This document shows, piece by piece, positions 52,183-61,144 of a stretch of 64,000 bases of DNA. Position 1 is the stretch's first letter, and each line of letters starts with the position of its first letter. Source of the stretch: JAFALK01 sp036500605 (GTDB taxonomy: Bacteria; Pseudomonadota; Gammaproteobacteria; Burkholderiales; Burkholderiaceae_C); the NCBI GenBank assembly GCA_036500605.1, contig DASYBU010000004.1:101942-165941 (forward strand). The letters run 5' to 3'. The translations under genes and the position numbers were made by a program. The notes beneath the pieces are model-generated. The model saw only the letters and a list, made by a program, of their open reading frames with translations. It did not search any database and was not told where the DNA came from.

Positions 52183-55158
52183 ATGAAACCGACGAAGCTG
52201 ATGGCCGTGCTGATGAGCGCCGGTCTTTGCACGACGTTTTGCACCACGCTGCTGGCTGCCGAGCCTGCGGCCGATGGCGACGATGCCAAGCGCGTCGAAA
52301 AGGTCGAGCGGGTGGAAGTGACCGGCTCCAGCATCAAGCGCATCAACACCGAGACCGCTTCGCCGGTGCAGGTGATCAATGCGCAGCAGATCCAGAACAT
52401 GGGCGCCAAGACGCTGCAGGAAGTGCTGTCGAACCTGCCGGCCAGCGCGCCGGCTCTCGATGACAGCCACTCGATGTTCACCGGCACCGATGGCGCCTCC
52501 GAAGCCAATCTGCGCGGCCTCGGCGCTTATGCGACGCTGGTGCTGCTGAATGGCCGCCGCATCTCGCCGTACGGCGCGCCCGATGGCTTCCAGTATCAGT
52601 TCGTCAACATCGATGCCTTGCCCGCAGCCTCGATCGAGCGGATCGAAGTGCTGACCGATGGCGCTTCGGCGATCTACGGTTCCGACGCGGTGGCCGGTGT
52701 GATCAACGTGATCACCAAGAAGAACTACCAGGGCCTCGAGCTCAGCGGCAGCACCGATCGCTCGCCCCGGATTGGCGCCTATGGCAACCATGAGGCCTCG
52801 GCCCTGTTCGGCTTCGGCGATCTGGATCGTGACCACTACAACATCTACGGCTCGATCAATCTGTTCAAGCGCGATGCGGTCTATCCGAGCGACGACTACA
52901 ACAAGCGGCCCGCCGGCTGGTACGTCGACAACCCGAGTTATGTCAGCAACTTCTACACCGCCAACGGCAGCGCGCCCGGCGTGATGAACCCCGGCACGGA
53001 GTTCGTGTTCGACTCGAACGGTGCGCGCCACAGCGCCGCCAATCCCGGTTGCAACAACATCGTGACGACGGGCAGCGATACCAAGTGCGTGGCCAACACG
53101 CTGCCGTACGCGCTGGCCGACGTGCCCAAGAGCGATCGCGCCACGGCCTACCTGAGCGGCCGTTACGCGCCGAACGCCGACACGGAGGTGTTTGCTGACT
53201 TGGCCTATACGCGCATTGACCTGCGCTCGCACAACACGCCGCGTAGCTTCAGCAGTGGCTCGGTCAGCAACTGGTACTCACGCGATACCGGCAACACGCT
53301 GAACACCTTCACGGTCCCCTATCTCGGCCCGAACAACGTCTACAACAACCTCTCGCCGGCGATGCGCGCGATGATGGGCGGCGATGCCGGCCTCAGCTAT
53401 CTGCTGCTGGACAACCCCGGCCACTTCGGCCAGCGCAATACCGATGACAACTACCGCGCCGTCGTCGGCGTGCGCGGCTCCCTCGGCGATTGGGACTATG
53501 AGACCGCCTTGACCACGGGCGGCAGCCACTCGGTGCTCTACCAGACCACCAACATCAGCCTGTCCGGATTCGCCAAAGCCTTCGGCCCCTTGAGCGTGGA
53601 CCCGAACACGGGCCGCACGATCATTGCCGACAACCCGGCCTACAAGTTCGGCACGATCAGCCCGGAGAACTCGGCGCTGCTCGACGCGGCCTTCCCGACC
53701 TTCGACATCCAGTCGTGGACGCGTCTTTCGACCTGGGACGGCAAGGTCGAGGGCAAGCTCTTCAAGCTGCCGGCCGGCGATGTGCGCGCCGCCTTTGGTG
53801 CGAGCCTGATGCACGAGTCCTTCTTCACGCCGGGCAACGCCGCGGCGGCGGCCGGCGACATCACGCAGCAGGGCGGTTCGTGGTTCAAAGCCAGCCGCAA
53901 TGTGATGGGCGTCTTCAGCGAGACCATCGTGCCGGTCACCAAGGCGATGGAGGTCGATGCGGCCCTGCGCGTGGACAAGTACCCGAACTTCGCCACGCAC
54001 ATCACGCCCAAGGTTGGGCTGAAGTTCCGCGCCAGCCCCGAGCTGCTGCTGCGGGGCACCTTCTCGGAAGGCTATCGCGCGCCGGGCTTGCCCGAATCGG
54101 GCAACGGCGGTGTGTACGCACAAACGGTGGTGAAGGACGACGTCCGCTGCGCGCAGACCAACGCGCTTGCCAACGTGCTGCGCAACTCGACCGTGGCCTC
54201 GGACGTGACCAACGGCAACAACCTCTACAACACCGACTGCAACGGCACGGTGGTGGGCGGCGTGACCGCACCGAACCCGAACCTCAAGCCCGAGACCTCC
54301 AAGAACACCACGCTGGGCTTCATCTTCCAGCCGACCAAGGACCTGGATCTCTCGGCCGACTACTGGTTCATCTACCGCCGCAGCCAGATCACGCGCCAGG
54401 ATTTCTACACGACGCTGCTCGATGCCACCGCCAAGTACGGCCCGGGCCTGGTGGGTGCGCCGAACGTGTTCCGCTCGCCGATCTCCGACAGCGACCGCGC
54501 CGTCATGGCCGAGGTCACGACGATGTGTGCCAACGCCGCGAATGCCGCCGCCTGCTCGGGCACCTTGCCGAGCTACACGGTCGGCAGCCTTTCCGGTGTG
54601 ACGACCAACTACACCAACCGTGGCCGCACGCTGACCGACGGCTTTGACGTCGATGCCAAGTGGCGCTTCGGTCTCGGCGACTGGGGCAAGGTGCAACTGG
54701 GCAGCGTGCTGACCCTGCTGAACCGCACCAAGTACAACTACGAGGACGGGGAGGGTTGGACCGCCAACTGGGTCGGCTACTACCAGAACCCACGCGTGAA
54801 AGCCAACTTCACCGTCGATTGGGCGTATCGCGATGTCGTCGCCAGCCTCTATGCCAACTACAACGGCGGCACCAAGTGGGACTACGACCCGGCCTACATC
54901 AGCTACGACGCGCAGAGCTGCACCGACAACGGCGGCGCGCTGAGCGGCGCGCAATGCGCAAAGGGCACGCCGTCCTACACGATCGTCTCTCTGAACCTCA
55001 ACTGGGCGGCCACCAAGGAGCTGAAGCTCGGCCTGAACATCAAGAACCTGTTCAACAAGCAGCCCTATTACGACCCGAACGGCTGGCAAGGTTTTGACAA
55101 CCGCTACAACGTGTTCGGGCGGATCTTCACGGTCTCGGCGAGCTACAAGTTCTGGTGA
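52183..55158 (+). CDS. Large TonB-dependent receptor, predicted glycan importer
   Basis: This 991-residue receptor has a signal peptide (MKPTKLMAVLMSAGLCTTFC, cleavage after LAA). Its plug shows VERVEVTGSSIKRINTETAS, NMGAKTLQEVLSNLPASAPA, TLVLLNGRRISPYG and RIEVLTDGASAIYGSDAVAG, and a very long barrel ends IFTVSASYKFW. The GSSIKRI and DGASAIYGSDAV type is common in receptors for carbohydrates and other complex ligands in proteobacteria. It begins 79 bp after the GH31 stop. CTTTC (52136-52140) and GAAAG (52175-52179) words in the gap may also bind AgaR. Its ligand is inferred to be GalNAc-containing glycans or GalNAc itself. Confidence 0.87.
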   Translation: MKPTKLMAVLMSAGLCTTFCTTLLAAEPAADGDDAKRVEKVERVEVTGSSIKRINTETASPVQVINAQQIQNMGAKTLQEVLSNLPASAPALDDSHSMFTGTDGASEANLRGLGAYATLVLLNGRRISPYGAPDGFQYQFVNIDALPAASIERIEVLTDGASAIYGSDAVAGVINVITKKNYQGLELSGSTDRSPRIGAYGNHEASALFGFGDLDRDHYNIYGSINLFKRDAVYPSDDYNKRPAGWYVDNPSYVSNFYTANGSAPGVMNPGTEFVFDSNGARHSAANPGCNNIVTTGSDTKCVANTLPYALADVPKSDRATAYLSGRYAPNADTEVFADLAYTRIDLRSHNTPRSFSSGSVSNWYSRDTGNTLNTFTVPYLGPNNVYNNLSPAMRAMMGGDAGLSYLLLDNPGHFGQRNTDDNYRAVVGVRGSLGDWDYETALTTGGSHSVLYQTTNISLSGFAKAFGPLSVDPNTGRTIIADNPAYKFGTISPENSALLDAAFPTFDIQSWTRLSTWDGKVEGKLFKLPAGDVRAAFGASLMHESFFTPGNAAAAAGDITQQGGSWFKASRNVMGVFSETIVPVTKAMEVDAALRVDKYPNFATHITPKVGLKFRASPELLLRGTFSEGYRAPGLPESGNGGVYAQTVVKDDVRCAQTNALANVLRNSTVASDVTNGNNLYNTDCNGTVVGGVTAPNPNLKPETSKNTTLGFIFQPTKDLDLSADYWFIYRRSQITRQDFYTTLLDATAKYGPGLVGAPNVFRSPISDSDRAVMAEVTTMCANAANAAACSGTLPSYTVGSLSGVTTNYTNRGRTLTDGFDVDAKWRFGLGDWGKVQLGSVLTLLNRTKYNYEDGEGWTANWVGYYQNPRVKANFTVDWAYRDVVASLYANYNGGTKWDYDPAYISYDAQSCTDNGGALSGAQCAKGTPSYTIVSLNLNWAATKELKLGLNIKNLFNKQPYYDPNGWQGFDNRYNVFGRIFTVSASYKFW

Positions 55159-55196
55159 TCAGTTCGGTTGAAGCGTAGCTAACGCTTGAATTCGAC

Positions 55197-55227
55197 GGCC
55201 CGGAGGCGCAAGCGTCCGGGCCTTTTT
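55197..55227 (+). terminator. Intrinsic terminator after the TonB-dependent receptor
   Basis: GGCCCGGA (55197-55204) pairs with TCCGGGCC (55215-55222), followed by TTTTT. A short AAGCGT/ACGCTT hairpin precedes it at 55171-55187. It marks the right end of the GalNAc locus. Confidence 0.85.
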
Positions 55228-55352
55228 GCGCCTGTGCCGCGTTTCTCGACGACTGTTCGCGCGCTTGCGCAGTCTGTCGCAAGAGGCTCGCTCGCAAGGG
55301 GTTCATGCGAATAAGCTTCGCTCATTCCTCAACGCTTTCTAAGGAGCGAGTC

Positions 55353-55691
55353 ATGATCAACACTGAAGAACTTGGCAAGCTGGCCGACCTGCATCAACGT
55401 GGCGCGCTGACCGATGAAGAGTTCGCGCAAGCCAAGGCGCGGATTCTTTCCGGCGAGTCGGCGCATTCAAGTGCGGGCTCGAGTCCCAGCGGCGGATCGG
55501 CGGCACACGCCATCAACACCTTCCACCGCAGCCGCACTGACCGTTGGATCGGCGGCGTGTGCGGCGGCGTGGGCGAGTTGACAGGCGTGGCTTCCTGGAT
55601 CTGGCGACTGATCTTCGCGGCGCTGATGATGTGCGCGGGCACCGGCGTGCTGTTCTACATCCTGTTGTGGATCTTTGTTCCTGAAGAGTGA
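55353..55691 (+). CDS. PspC domain membrane protein
   Basis: This 112-residue protein has an N-terminal SHOCT-like helix pair (LGKLADLHQRGALTDEEFAQ AKARIL), a Ser/Gly linker and a C-terminal PspC domain (DRWIGGVCGGVGELTG and a membrane helix at about 83-108 ending LLWIFVPEE). PspC domains occur in envelope stress systems. The gene is alone, with AAGGAG (55341-55346) before ATG 55353, and no other psp gene is near. Its likely role is an inner-membrane stress-related protein, with no further detail available from the sequence. Confidence 0.88.
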   Translation: MINTEELGKLADLHQRGALTDEEFAQAKARILSGESAHSSAGSSPSGGSAAHAINTFHRSRTDRWIGGVCGGVGELTGVASWIWRLIFAALMMCAGTGVLFYILLWIFVPEE

Positions 55692-55773
55692 TCCTTCGCC
55701 TTCTCCCGGGCCTTCGCCGCCACTCTTCGTCACCTCCGGTGGCGATTGAGGGCGGCGAAGTCCATTCAAGGCT

Positions 55774-56901
55774 ATGCTGCCGCGCATGGATGGCGCACTG
55801 GACCTAACGCCAACACTCAGCGGGGGCACGGCGGCCGACGGCACGGCCGTGGCTCGCGTCGCGGGTGCTTGGACCTTGCTGCTGCTGCGTGATCGCTTCG
55901 AGGAGCTTTCGACGCAGGCGGCGGTGCTGGCCGCATCCGCCATCGGCCTGTGGGATCTTCGCGAAGTTCAGCGCCTTGACCACGCCGGGGCGCTGGTGCT
56001 GTGGCAGGCCTGGGGCCATAAGCGCCCCGAATGCGTGGCTTGGCGGCCTGAGCATGAGGTTTTGTTCAAGAGTCTCGATGTGCCAGGCCTGCCTCGGCCG
56101 CGCAAGCGTCTTGCGAGAGAGAGCATGGCGCCACATTTGCTCGGTCTGGCCAGCCATCTGCGCGATGCCACGCTGCTGATCGGACAGCTTGCGCTCGATG
56201 TGGTGGCGCTGGTGCGCAAGCCCGGCCTGCTGGCCTGGCGCGATACCTCGGCGCAGATTTTCCGTGCCGGTGCGCAGGCGATGGGGATCACGGCCCTGGT
56301 GGGCTTCCTGGTCGGCATCACCTTGTCGTACCTGACCTCGCGCCAGCTCAAGGCGTTCGGCGCCGACATCTTCGTGGTCAATATCCTGGGCCTGTCGGTC
56401 TGGCGCGAACTGGGGCCCTTGCTGGCGGCGATCCTGGTGGCGGGGCGCAGCGGTTCGGCCATGACGGCTCAGCTTGGCGTGATGCGCGTCACGCAGGAAC
56501 TCGACGCACTGTCGGTGATGGGCATCTCGCACACGCAGCGGCTGGTGGTGCCACGCTTGCTCGCGCTGGGCCTGTCGCTGCCGCTGGTGGTGGTGTGGAC
56601 CAGCGCGATGATCCTGATCGGCGGCATGCTCGCGGCCAGCGCGATCCTGGGGCTGGATTACATCCAGTTCCTGCGCGGCATTCCGGCCGCGGTGCCGATT
56701 GCCAATCTGTGGCTGGGCTTGGCCAAATCCGTCGTCTTCGGCGTGTTGATTGCTTTCACGGCCTGCCACTACGGCCTGCGCATCAAGCCCAACAGCGTCA
56801 GCCTCGGCGCGGGCACGACAGAATCGGTGGTGAGCTCGATCACGCTCGTGATCATCGTCGACGCCATTTTTGCGGTGCTGTTTTCGGACGTGGGCCTATG
56901 A
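55774..56901 (+). CDS. MlaE-family lipid ABC permease with N-terminal STAS-like domain
   Basis: This 375-residue protein has an N-terminal STAS-like domain of about 100 residues (AVARVAGAWTLLLLRDRFEE, WDLREVQRLDHAGALVLWQA). An MlaE/YrbE permease follows with five helices (GITALVGFLVGITLSYLTSR, FVVNILGLSVWRELGPLLAA, ILVAGRSGSAMTAQLGVMRV, TQELDALSVMGIS). In other organisms the STAS part is the separate MlaB subunit. It is the first gene of a four-gene lipid-transport operon and overlaps the ATPase start by ATGA. The start could also be the second Met at 55786. It probably moves phospholipids or other lipids between inner and outer membrane. Confidence 0.9.
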   Translation: MLPRMDGALDLTPTLSGGTAADGTAVARVAGAWTLLLLRDRFEELSTQAAVLAASAIGLWDLREVQRLDHAGALVLWQAWGHKRPECVAWRPEHEVLFKSLDVPGLPRPRKRLARESMAPHLLGLASHLRDATLLIGQLALDVVALVRKPGLLAWRDTSAQIFRAGAQAMGITALVGFLVGITLSYLTSRQLKAFGADIFVVNILGLSVWRELGPLLAAILVAGRSGSAMTAQLGVMRVTQELDALSVMGISHTQRLVVPRLLALGLSLPLVVVWTSAMILIGGMLAASAILGLDYIQFLRGIPAAVPIANLWLGLAKSVVFGVLIAFTACHYGLRIKPNSVSLGAGTTESVVSSITLVIIVDAIFAVLFSDVGL

Positions 56902-57713
56902 GTGAAACCGTGATCGACGTCAGCCACATCAGCACGGTGCTGGGACGTGTGGTGATCCACCGAGACATCAGCTTGCAAGTGCAGGCCAATGAGGTGGTGG
57001 CCATCATCGGCGGCTCGGGCAGCGGCAAGACGACCTTGATGCGTCTGATGCTGGGGCTGGAACAGCCGACCAGCGGCACGGTGCGCGTGTTCGGGCAGAT
57101 GCTCGGGCAGTGCGAGATGGCCGATCTGGAACAGGTGCGCCATCGCTGGGGTGTGCTGTTTCAGCAGGGCGCATTATTCTCCTCGCTGACCGTGTTCGAG
57201 AACATTGCCCTGCCGCTGCGCGAGCTCAAATCGCTGCCCAAGCCGTTGATCGCCGAGCTGGTGATGCAGAAGCTCCTGCAGGTGGGCTTGGCGGCCAATG
57301 ATGCACTCAAGCTGCCGTCCGAGCTTTCGGGCGGCATGATCAAACGGGCCGCGCTGGCACGGGCCTTGATCATGGATCCGCAGTTGCTGTTCCTTGACGA
57401 GCCCACGGCGGGCCTGGATCCGGCCAGCAGCAAGCAGTTCGTCCAACTGATCGAGAACCTGCGGGCCGAGATGAAGCTGACCGTCGTGATGGTCACGCAT
57501 GATGTGGACACGCTTTTTGCACTGGTCGACCGCGTGGCTGTCCTGGGCGAGAAACGGCTGCTGGCCTTTGGCAGCTTGGCCGAGGTGGTGTGCCAGCCGC
57601 ATCCTTTCATCCGCAACTTCTTCCTGGGCCAGACCTCGCGCTGCGAGGAAGAGAACCTTCGCGACTATCGGGCCACGCTGTCCACCGCATCACTCTTGGA
57701 ACAGGAGGCCTGA
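56898..57713 (+). CDS. MlaF-like ABC transporter ATPase
   Basis: This 271-residue ATPase has Walker A GGSGSGKTT at 38-46, a Q-loop in LFQQGALFSSLTVFENIALP, ABC signature LSGGM, Walker B LLFLDEPTAGLDP and the switch His in MVTHDVDTLF. The start ATG 56898 overlaps the permease stop; the longer frame from 56595 is antisense-like sequence in the permease gene. The signature motif LSGGMIKRAALARALI is typical of the Mla/Ttg2 family. It powers the MCE-protein lipid pathway with its neighbours. Confidence 0.93.
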   Translation: MSETVIDVSHISTVLGRVVIHRDISLQVQANEVVAIIGGSGSGKTTLMRLMLGLEQPTSGTVRVFGQMLGQCEMADLEQVRHRWGVLFQQGALFSSLTVFENIALPLRELKSLPKPLIAELVMQKLLQVGLAANDALKLPSELSGGMIKRAALARALIMDPQLLFLDEPTAGLDPASSKQFVQLIENLRAEMKLTVVMVTHDVDTLFALVDRVAVLGEKRLLAFGSLAEVVCQPHPFIRNFFLGQTSRCEEENLRDYRATLSTASLLEQEA

Positions 57714-58667
57714 GTGGAGACCAAGTCCCATGTGCTGGCGACCGGCATCTTCGTGCTCTTTCTGGGCGCGGCCCTGATCGGCGTGATCGCCTGGTTCCAG
57801 GGCGACCATCGCAGCACCAGCAGTTACACGGTGGTGGCGAAAACGGGCGTTCCGGGGCTCAATCTGAAGGCGCCGGTGAAACTCGGCGGCGTGGAGATCG
57901 GCAAGGTCGAGGACATCGACTTCGATCCGGCCAATCCGCGCCAGATCCTGGTCGGCATCGAAGTGGCCGAAGGTTCGCCGCTCACCACGGCGACGTTGGC
58001 CAAGCTCGGCTATCAAGGTATCACGGGGCTCTCTTTCATCGACCTGGGCGACGATGCCGGCGTGCGCGCACCCAAGCCGCTGCCGGTCGGCGCGCGCATT
58101 GAACTGCATGCCTCGACGCTGGATGAAATCGCCAGCAATGGGCCGCTCGTGCTGGCCAACATCAGCAAGGCGGCACAACAGGTGAACCAGTTGCTGGGTG
58201 ACGCCAACCAGCAGCAGCTCATGCACACCCTCAAGAGCGTGGATGCCGCCGCCGAGCAGATGGCCAAACTCGCGCAAAGCCTGCAACCGGCTGCGAGCGG
58301 ATTGAAGCCGCTCACTCAACGTGCCGACACGGTGCTTGTGCAGGCGGACAGCACCCTGCATCGTCTCGAAGGTCTGGCCGACGAATCGACGCAACTGGCA
58401 CGGGAGCTCCGCCAGCGGGCGGGCGCGCTTGACCACATGGCGGCAGCGGCTGACCAGTTGCAACACACCGCAGCGCGCCTGGAGGCTTCCATGGTGGGGC
58501 CCGACAAGCCGGCGCAGCAACCCCTGGTGGACGCGCTGAAACAGGCCGCCAAGGCGGTCGAAAACGCCGCCAAGACGCTCGACGATCAACCGCAGAGCCT
58601 GATCCTCGGTCGCCCGACGGCCAAGCCCGGCCCGGGCGAGGCTGGCTTTGATCAGAACCGCAAATGA
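57714..58667 (+). CDS. MCE-domain (MlaD-like) substrate-binding protein
   Basis: This 317-residue protein has one N-terminal membrane helix (about 8-28) and an MCE domain (about 40-115: YTVVAKTGVPGLNLKAPVKL, GGVEIGKVEDIDFDP, GYQGITGLSFIDLGD). A long helical region (130-290) is rich in Ala, Gln and Leu. MCE proteins form hexameric rings that carry lipids through the periplasm. The start is GTG 57714, immediately after the ATPase stop, with AGGAGG (57703-57708) 5 bp before it. The long helical tail makes it closer to the larger MCE proteins than to short MlaD. Confidence 0.9.
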   Translation: METKSHVLATGIFVLFLGAALIGVIAWFQGDHRSTSSYTVVAKTGVPGLNLKAPVKLGGVEIGKVEDIDFDPANPRQILVGIEVAEGSPLTTATLAKLGYQGITGLSFIDLGDDAGVRAPKPLPVGARIELHASTLDEIASNGPLVLANISKAAQQVNQLLGDANQQQLMHTLKSVDAAAEQMAKLAQSLQPAASGLKPLTQRADTVLVQADSTLHRLEGLADESTQLARELRQRAGALDHMAAAADQLQHTAARLEASMVGPDKPAQQPLVDALKQAAKAVENAAKTLDDQPQSLILGRPTAKPGPGEAGFDQNRK

Positions 58668-58677
58668 GGATGGCCCG

Positions 58678-59205
58678 ATGAAGCGCAAGCTCCTGCCGCT
58701 AACCTTGCTTCTGAGCGCATGCAGCGCCTTCACACCGGCGCCGCTGCCGGTCGTCTATGACCTGGGGCCGGCGCCCGCGGAGCAGATCGAAGCGCCGGTG
58801 CAATTGCTTGACGTGAGTGCACCGAGCTGGCTGGACGGTGTGGCGATGGCCTACCGACTTGAGTACGCTGACAGCCGCCAGCGCCAGACCTTCCGTGACA
58901 GTCGTTGGCTCGCGCCTCCAGCCGAACTGCTGGCCGCGCGGCTGCGCCAGCGTTTGCAGGCCCGAGGCGAAGCCCGCCCGCTGCGGATCGAGCTGGAGAG
59001 CTTCGAGCAGGATTTCAGCGCTCCAGCGCAGAGCGAGGTCCGTATCCGGCTGCGCGCCAGGCTCGGCGGTGCCACAGTCACCGAACGGGTTTTCGAGGCC
59101 CGCCTTGCGGGCGGAGCCGAAGCCGCCAGCGGCGTGCAAGCACTGGCCCGCGCGAGCGATGCGTTGACGACCGAAGTGCTGAACTGGGCGGCCCAGGCGC
59201 GCTGA
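58678..59205 (+). CDS. ABC-type transport auxiliary lipoprotein (PqiC/YmbA-like)
   Basis: This 175-residue lipoprotein has lipobox LLSAC after MKRKLLPLTL. The body matches the ABC transport auxiliary family: VVYDLGPAPAEQ, VQLLDVSAPSWLDGVAMAYR, SRWLAPPAELLAARLRQRL and RIELESFEQDF. Proteins of this type accompany MCE systems at the outer membrane, as PqiC does for PqiB. ATG 58678 starts 10 bp after the MCE gene. It is the last gene of the operon; no MlaC or MlaA homologue is adjacent. Confidence 0.88.
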   Translation: MKRKLLPLTLLLSACSAFTPAPLPVVYDLGPAPAEQIEAPVQLLDVSAPSWLDGVAMAYRLEYADSRQRQTFRDSRWLAPPAELLAARLRQRLQARGEARPLRIELESFEQDFSAPAQSEVRIRLRARLGGATVTERVFEARLAGGAEAASGVQALARASDALTTEVLNWAAQAR

Positions 59206-59368
59206 GCAACAGCCAAGCCTTCATAAGAGGGACGACCGCTGACAAGCCCCAAGGTCATGGGGAGTTGACCTGGCGCTTGATCCCTATCAAATCTCATATT
59301 TGCGTGCCCCGGACACTGCCTGGCTCGTTTGACAGATACGTCAAACCCATTGCCAACAAGGTGTCCGC

Positions 59369-60166
59369 ATGCAAATTCCCAAAAGACCGCTACAGAGTTT
59401 CTGTCTTATGGCCAGCGTGCTGGCTGCCGGGGCCGCCATGGCTGCAGGTCCCAATCTGGTGACCAACGGCGGCTTCAATGATGGCCTGACTGGCTGGACC
59501 GAAATCAACCCCGGCGCGCACTATGGAAGCGTCAATTACCAGGACCGCTACCTCGATAACCCCTGTGGTACGACCGCAGCGCAAGCGGCGAATGGATGTG
59601 GCAGCAGCAACTATGGCTTGTCCACGGTAGAAGGCCGGTATGCCAGCGATGCGGCAAGCAGCACCAAAGGAATCTTTCAAGCCGTCAATGGCCTGGTCGT
59701 TGGCGATACCTATCAACTGAGTTTCTATCAAACAGGCTCAGACTATCGTTGGGCGGGCGAGAGCCAATGGTGGAAGGTGAGCTTTGGCAGCGATGTTCAG
59801 AATGGTGCCGTTTGGAAAGTGGAGCCGGGGAATGACAACTACCTCTGGAATGGCAACTGGGCGCGTACGGACGCCACCAGCGATTCCATCAACGCCAATT
59901 TCCGTTGGACGCATTCGGTCCTGACCTTTGTCGCCACGGCAACTTCCGAGAAGCTGACCTTCAGGCAGCAGCAGAACGCAGCCTCCGATTGGGATACCTC
60001 GGTGACGCCCTATGCGACGCCGATGGTGTTCATGATCGACGGCATCACCCTGCAGGACCTCAGCGCCGCTCCCGTGCCTGAGCCCAGCGCTGCCAGTCTC
60101 GGCCTGCTGGGCCTGACGGTCGTCGGCTTCATGGCCAGCCGCCGTCGCCGCCATGCAGGTCGCTGA
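59369..60166 (+). CDS. PEP-CTERM sorting domain protein
   Basis: This 265-residue exported protein has a signal peptide (cleavage near AAMAAGPN) and a PEP-CTERM tail (236-265) with VPEPSAASLGLLGL and RRRR. The middle part starts NLVTNGGFNDGLTGWTEI and contains Trp- and Tyr-rich beta-strands (FYQTGSDYRWAGESQWWKVS), suggesting a carbohydrate-binding jelly roll. Two Cys residues near 66 and 77 could form a disulphide. It is likely sorted by an exosortase and anchored with exopolysaccharide. It is a single gene between the Mla-like operon and a terminator, with no link to the other PEP-CTERM gene at 6391. Confidence 0.87.
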   Translation: MQIPKRPLQSFCLMASVLAAGAAMAAGPNLVTNGGFNDGLTGWTEINPGAHYGSVNYQDRYLDNPCGTTAAQAANGCGSSNYGLSTVEGRYASDAASSTKGIFQAVNGLVVGDTYQLSFYQTGSDYRWAGESQWWKVSFGSDVQNGAVWKVEPGNDNYLWNGNWARTDATSDSINANFRWTHSVLTFVATATSEKLTFRQQQNAASDWDTSVTPYATPMVFMIDGITLQDLSAAPVPEPSAASLGLLGLTVVGFMASRRRRHAGR

Positions 60167-60193
60167 GCTTTTGAGGGCCTAGTACGCAAAAAT

Positions 60194-60227
60194 GCCGCCT
60201 CTGTTGACGAGGCGGCGTTTTCTTTTT
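60194..60227 (+). terminator. Intrinsic terminator after the PEP-CTERM gene
   Basis: GCCGCCTC (60194-60201) pairs with GAGGCGGC (60209-60216), loop TGTTGAC, followed by GTTTTCTTTTT. Confidence 0.85.
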
Positions 60228-60304
60228 GCGGGACTTGGTGAACCATCAAGCCCACGACATCAGCTCGTATTCAGAACAACCGGAACGACTGGACAAGAGA
60301 ACGC

Positions 60305-61144
60305 ATGGATCTCTCAGCATTGATGCATTGGGCCACCAGAGGTTTCGAGATCGGTATTTCGAAATTCCAGATCCTTTTCGTCTGGCTGATCGTGGTGGCC
60401 CTGATCTTCATCCCGCTGGAGCGGCTCTGGTACCTGCGCCGCCAGCCCCTGCTGCGCGAAGGTCTGCGGGATGATCTGGCGCTGTATTTTCTTGGCGGCT
60501 TGATTCCGCCCTTGTTCGGCCTGTTTGTGACCGCGGCCTGCATTGCCGCGTCGCTCTGGTTGTTACCGGCCGGCTACTTTGCCTGGCTGACCCGTTGGCC
60601 CCTGTACATCAGCGTGCCGTTTGCGATCTTGGTGGGCGAGATCTGCTACTACTGGGCCCATCGGCTGAGTCATGAGATTCCCTGGCTCTGGCGCTTCCAT
60701 TCGCTGCACCACAGCCCCACCGAGATGGACTGGTTGGTCAATACGCGAGCCCATCCGCTTGACCTGGTGTTCTCCCATGTGATCAGCGGAGCTCCCTTGC
60801 TGCTGTTGGGGATCAAGCAGCCTGACTCAGCGGGTGCCGCCAAGTGGCTGGTTGCCGTCGTGATCTTCAATGTGTTCTGGGCATTCTTTGTCCACTGCAA
60901 CTGCCGCATACGCCTGGGCTGGTTCGAGCATGTGCTGACGACGCCGGCCTTCCACCATTGGCATCACGCCAATGACAGCCCGGAAGTGATCAACAAGAAT
61001 TATTCGGCGGTGCTGCCGTGGATCGATCGACTCTTTGGTACGCACCATTTGCCTGACCGGCACCCTGCGGTCTATGGCACACCCGATCAATTGCCGCAGG
61101 GCATCTTTGCGCTGTTGGCCTATCCGTTCAGGCGGCGGACCTGA
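60305..61144 (+). CDS. Fatty acid hydroxylase/sterol desaturase family membrane protein
   Basis: This 279-residue protein has about four to five membrane helices and the three histidine boxes of the family: HRLSH (119-123), HSLHH (132-136) and HHWHH (217-221). These bind a di-iron centre that hydroxylates or desaturates lipid chains. Bacterial members act on fatty acids, carotenoids or hopanoid/sterol-like lipids; the substrate is unknown here. The C-terminal LFGTHHLPDRHPAVYG is also typical. It converges with the J-domain gene, overlapping it by 17 bp. Confidence 0.92.
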   Translation: MDLSALMHWATRGFEIGISKFQILFVWLIVVALIFIPLERLWYLRRQPLLREGLRDDLALYFLGGLIPPLFGLFVTAACIAASLWLLPAGYFAWLTRWPLYISVPFAILVGEICYYWAHRLSHEIPWLWRFHSLHHSPTEMDWLVNTRAHPLDLVFSHVISGAPLLLLGIKQPDSAGAAKWLVAVVIFNVFWAFFVHCNCRIRLGWFEHVLTTPAFHHWHHANDSPEVINKNYSAVLPWIDRLFGTHHLPDRHPAVYGTPDQLPQGIFALLAYPFRRRT

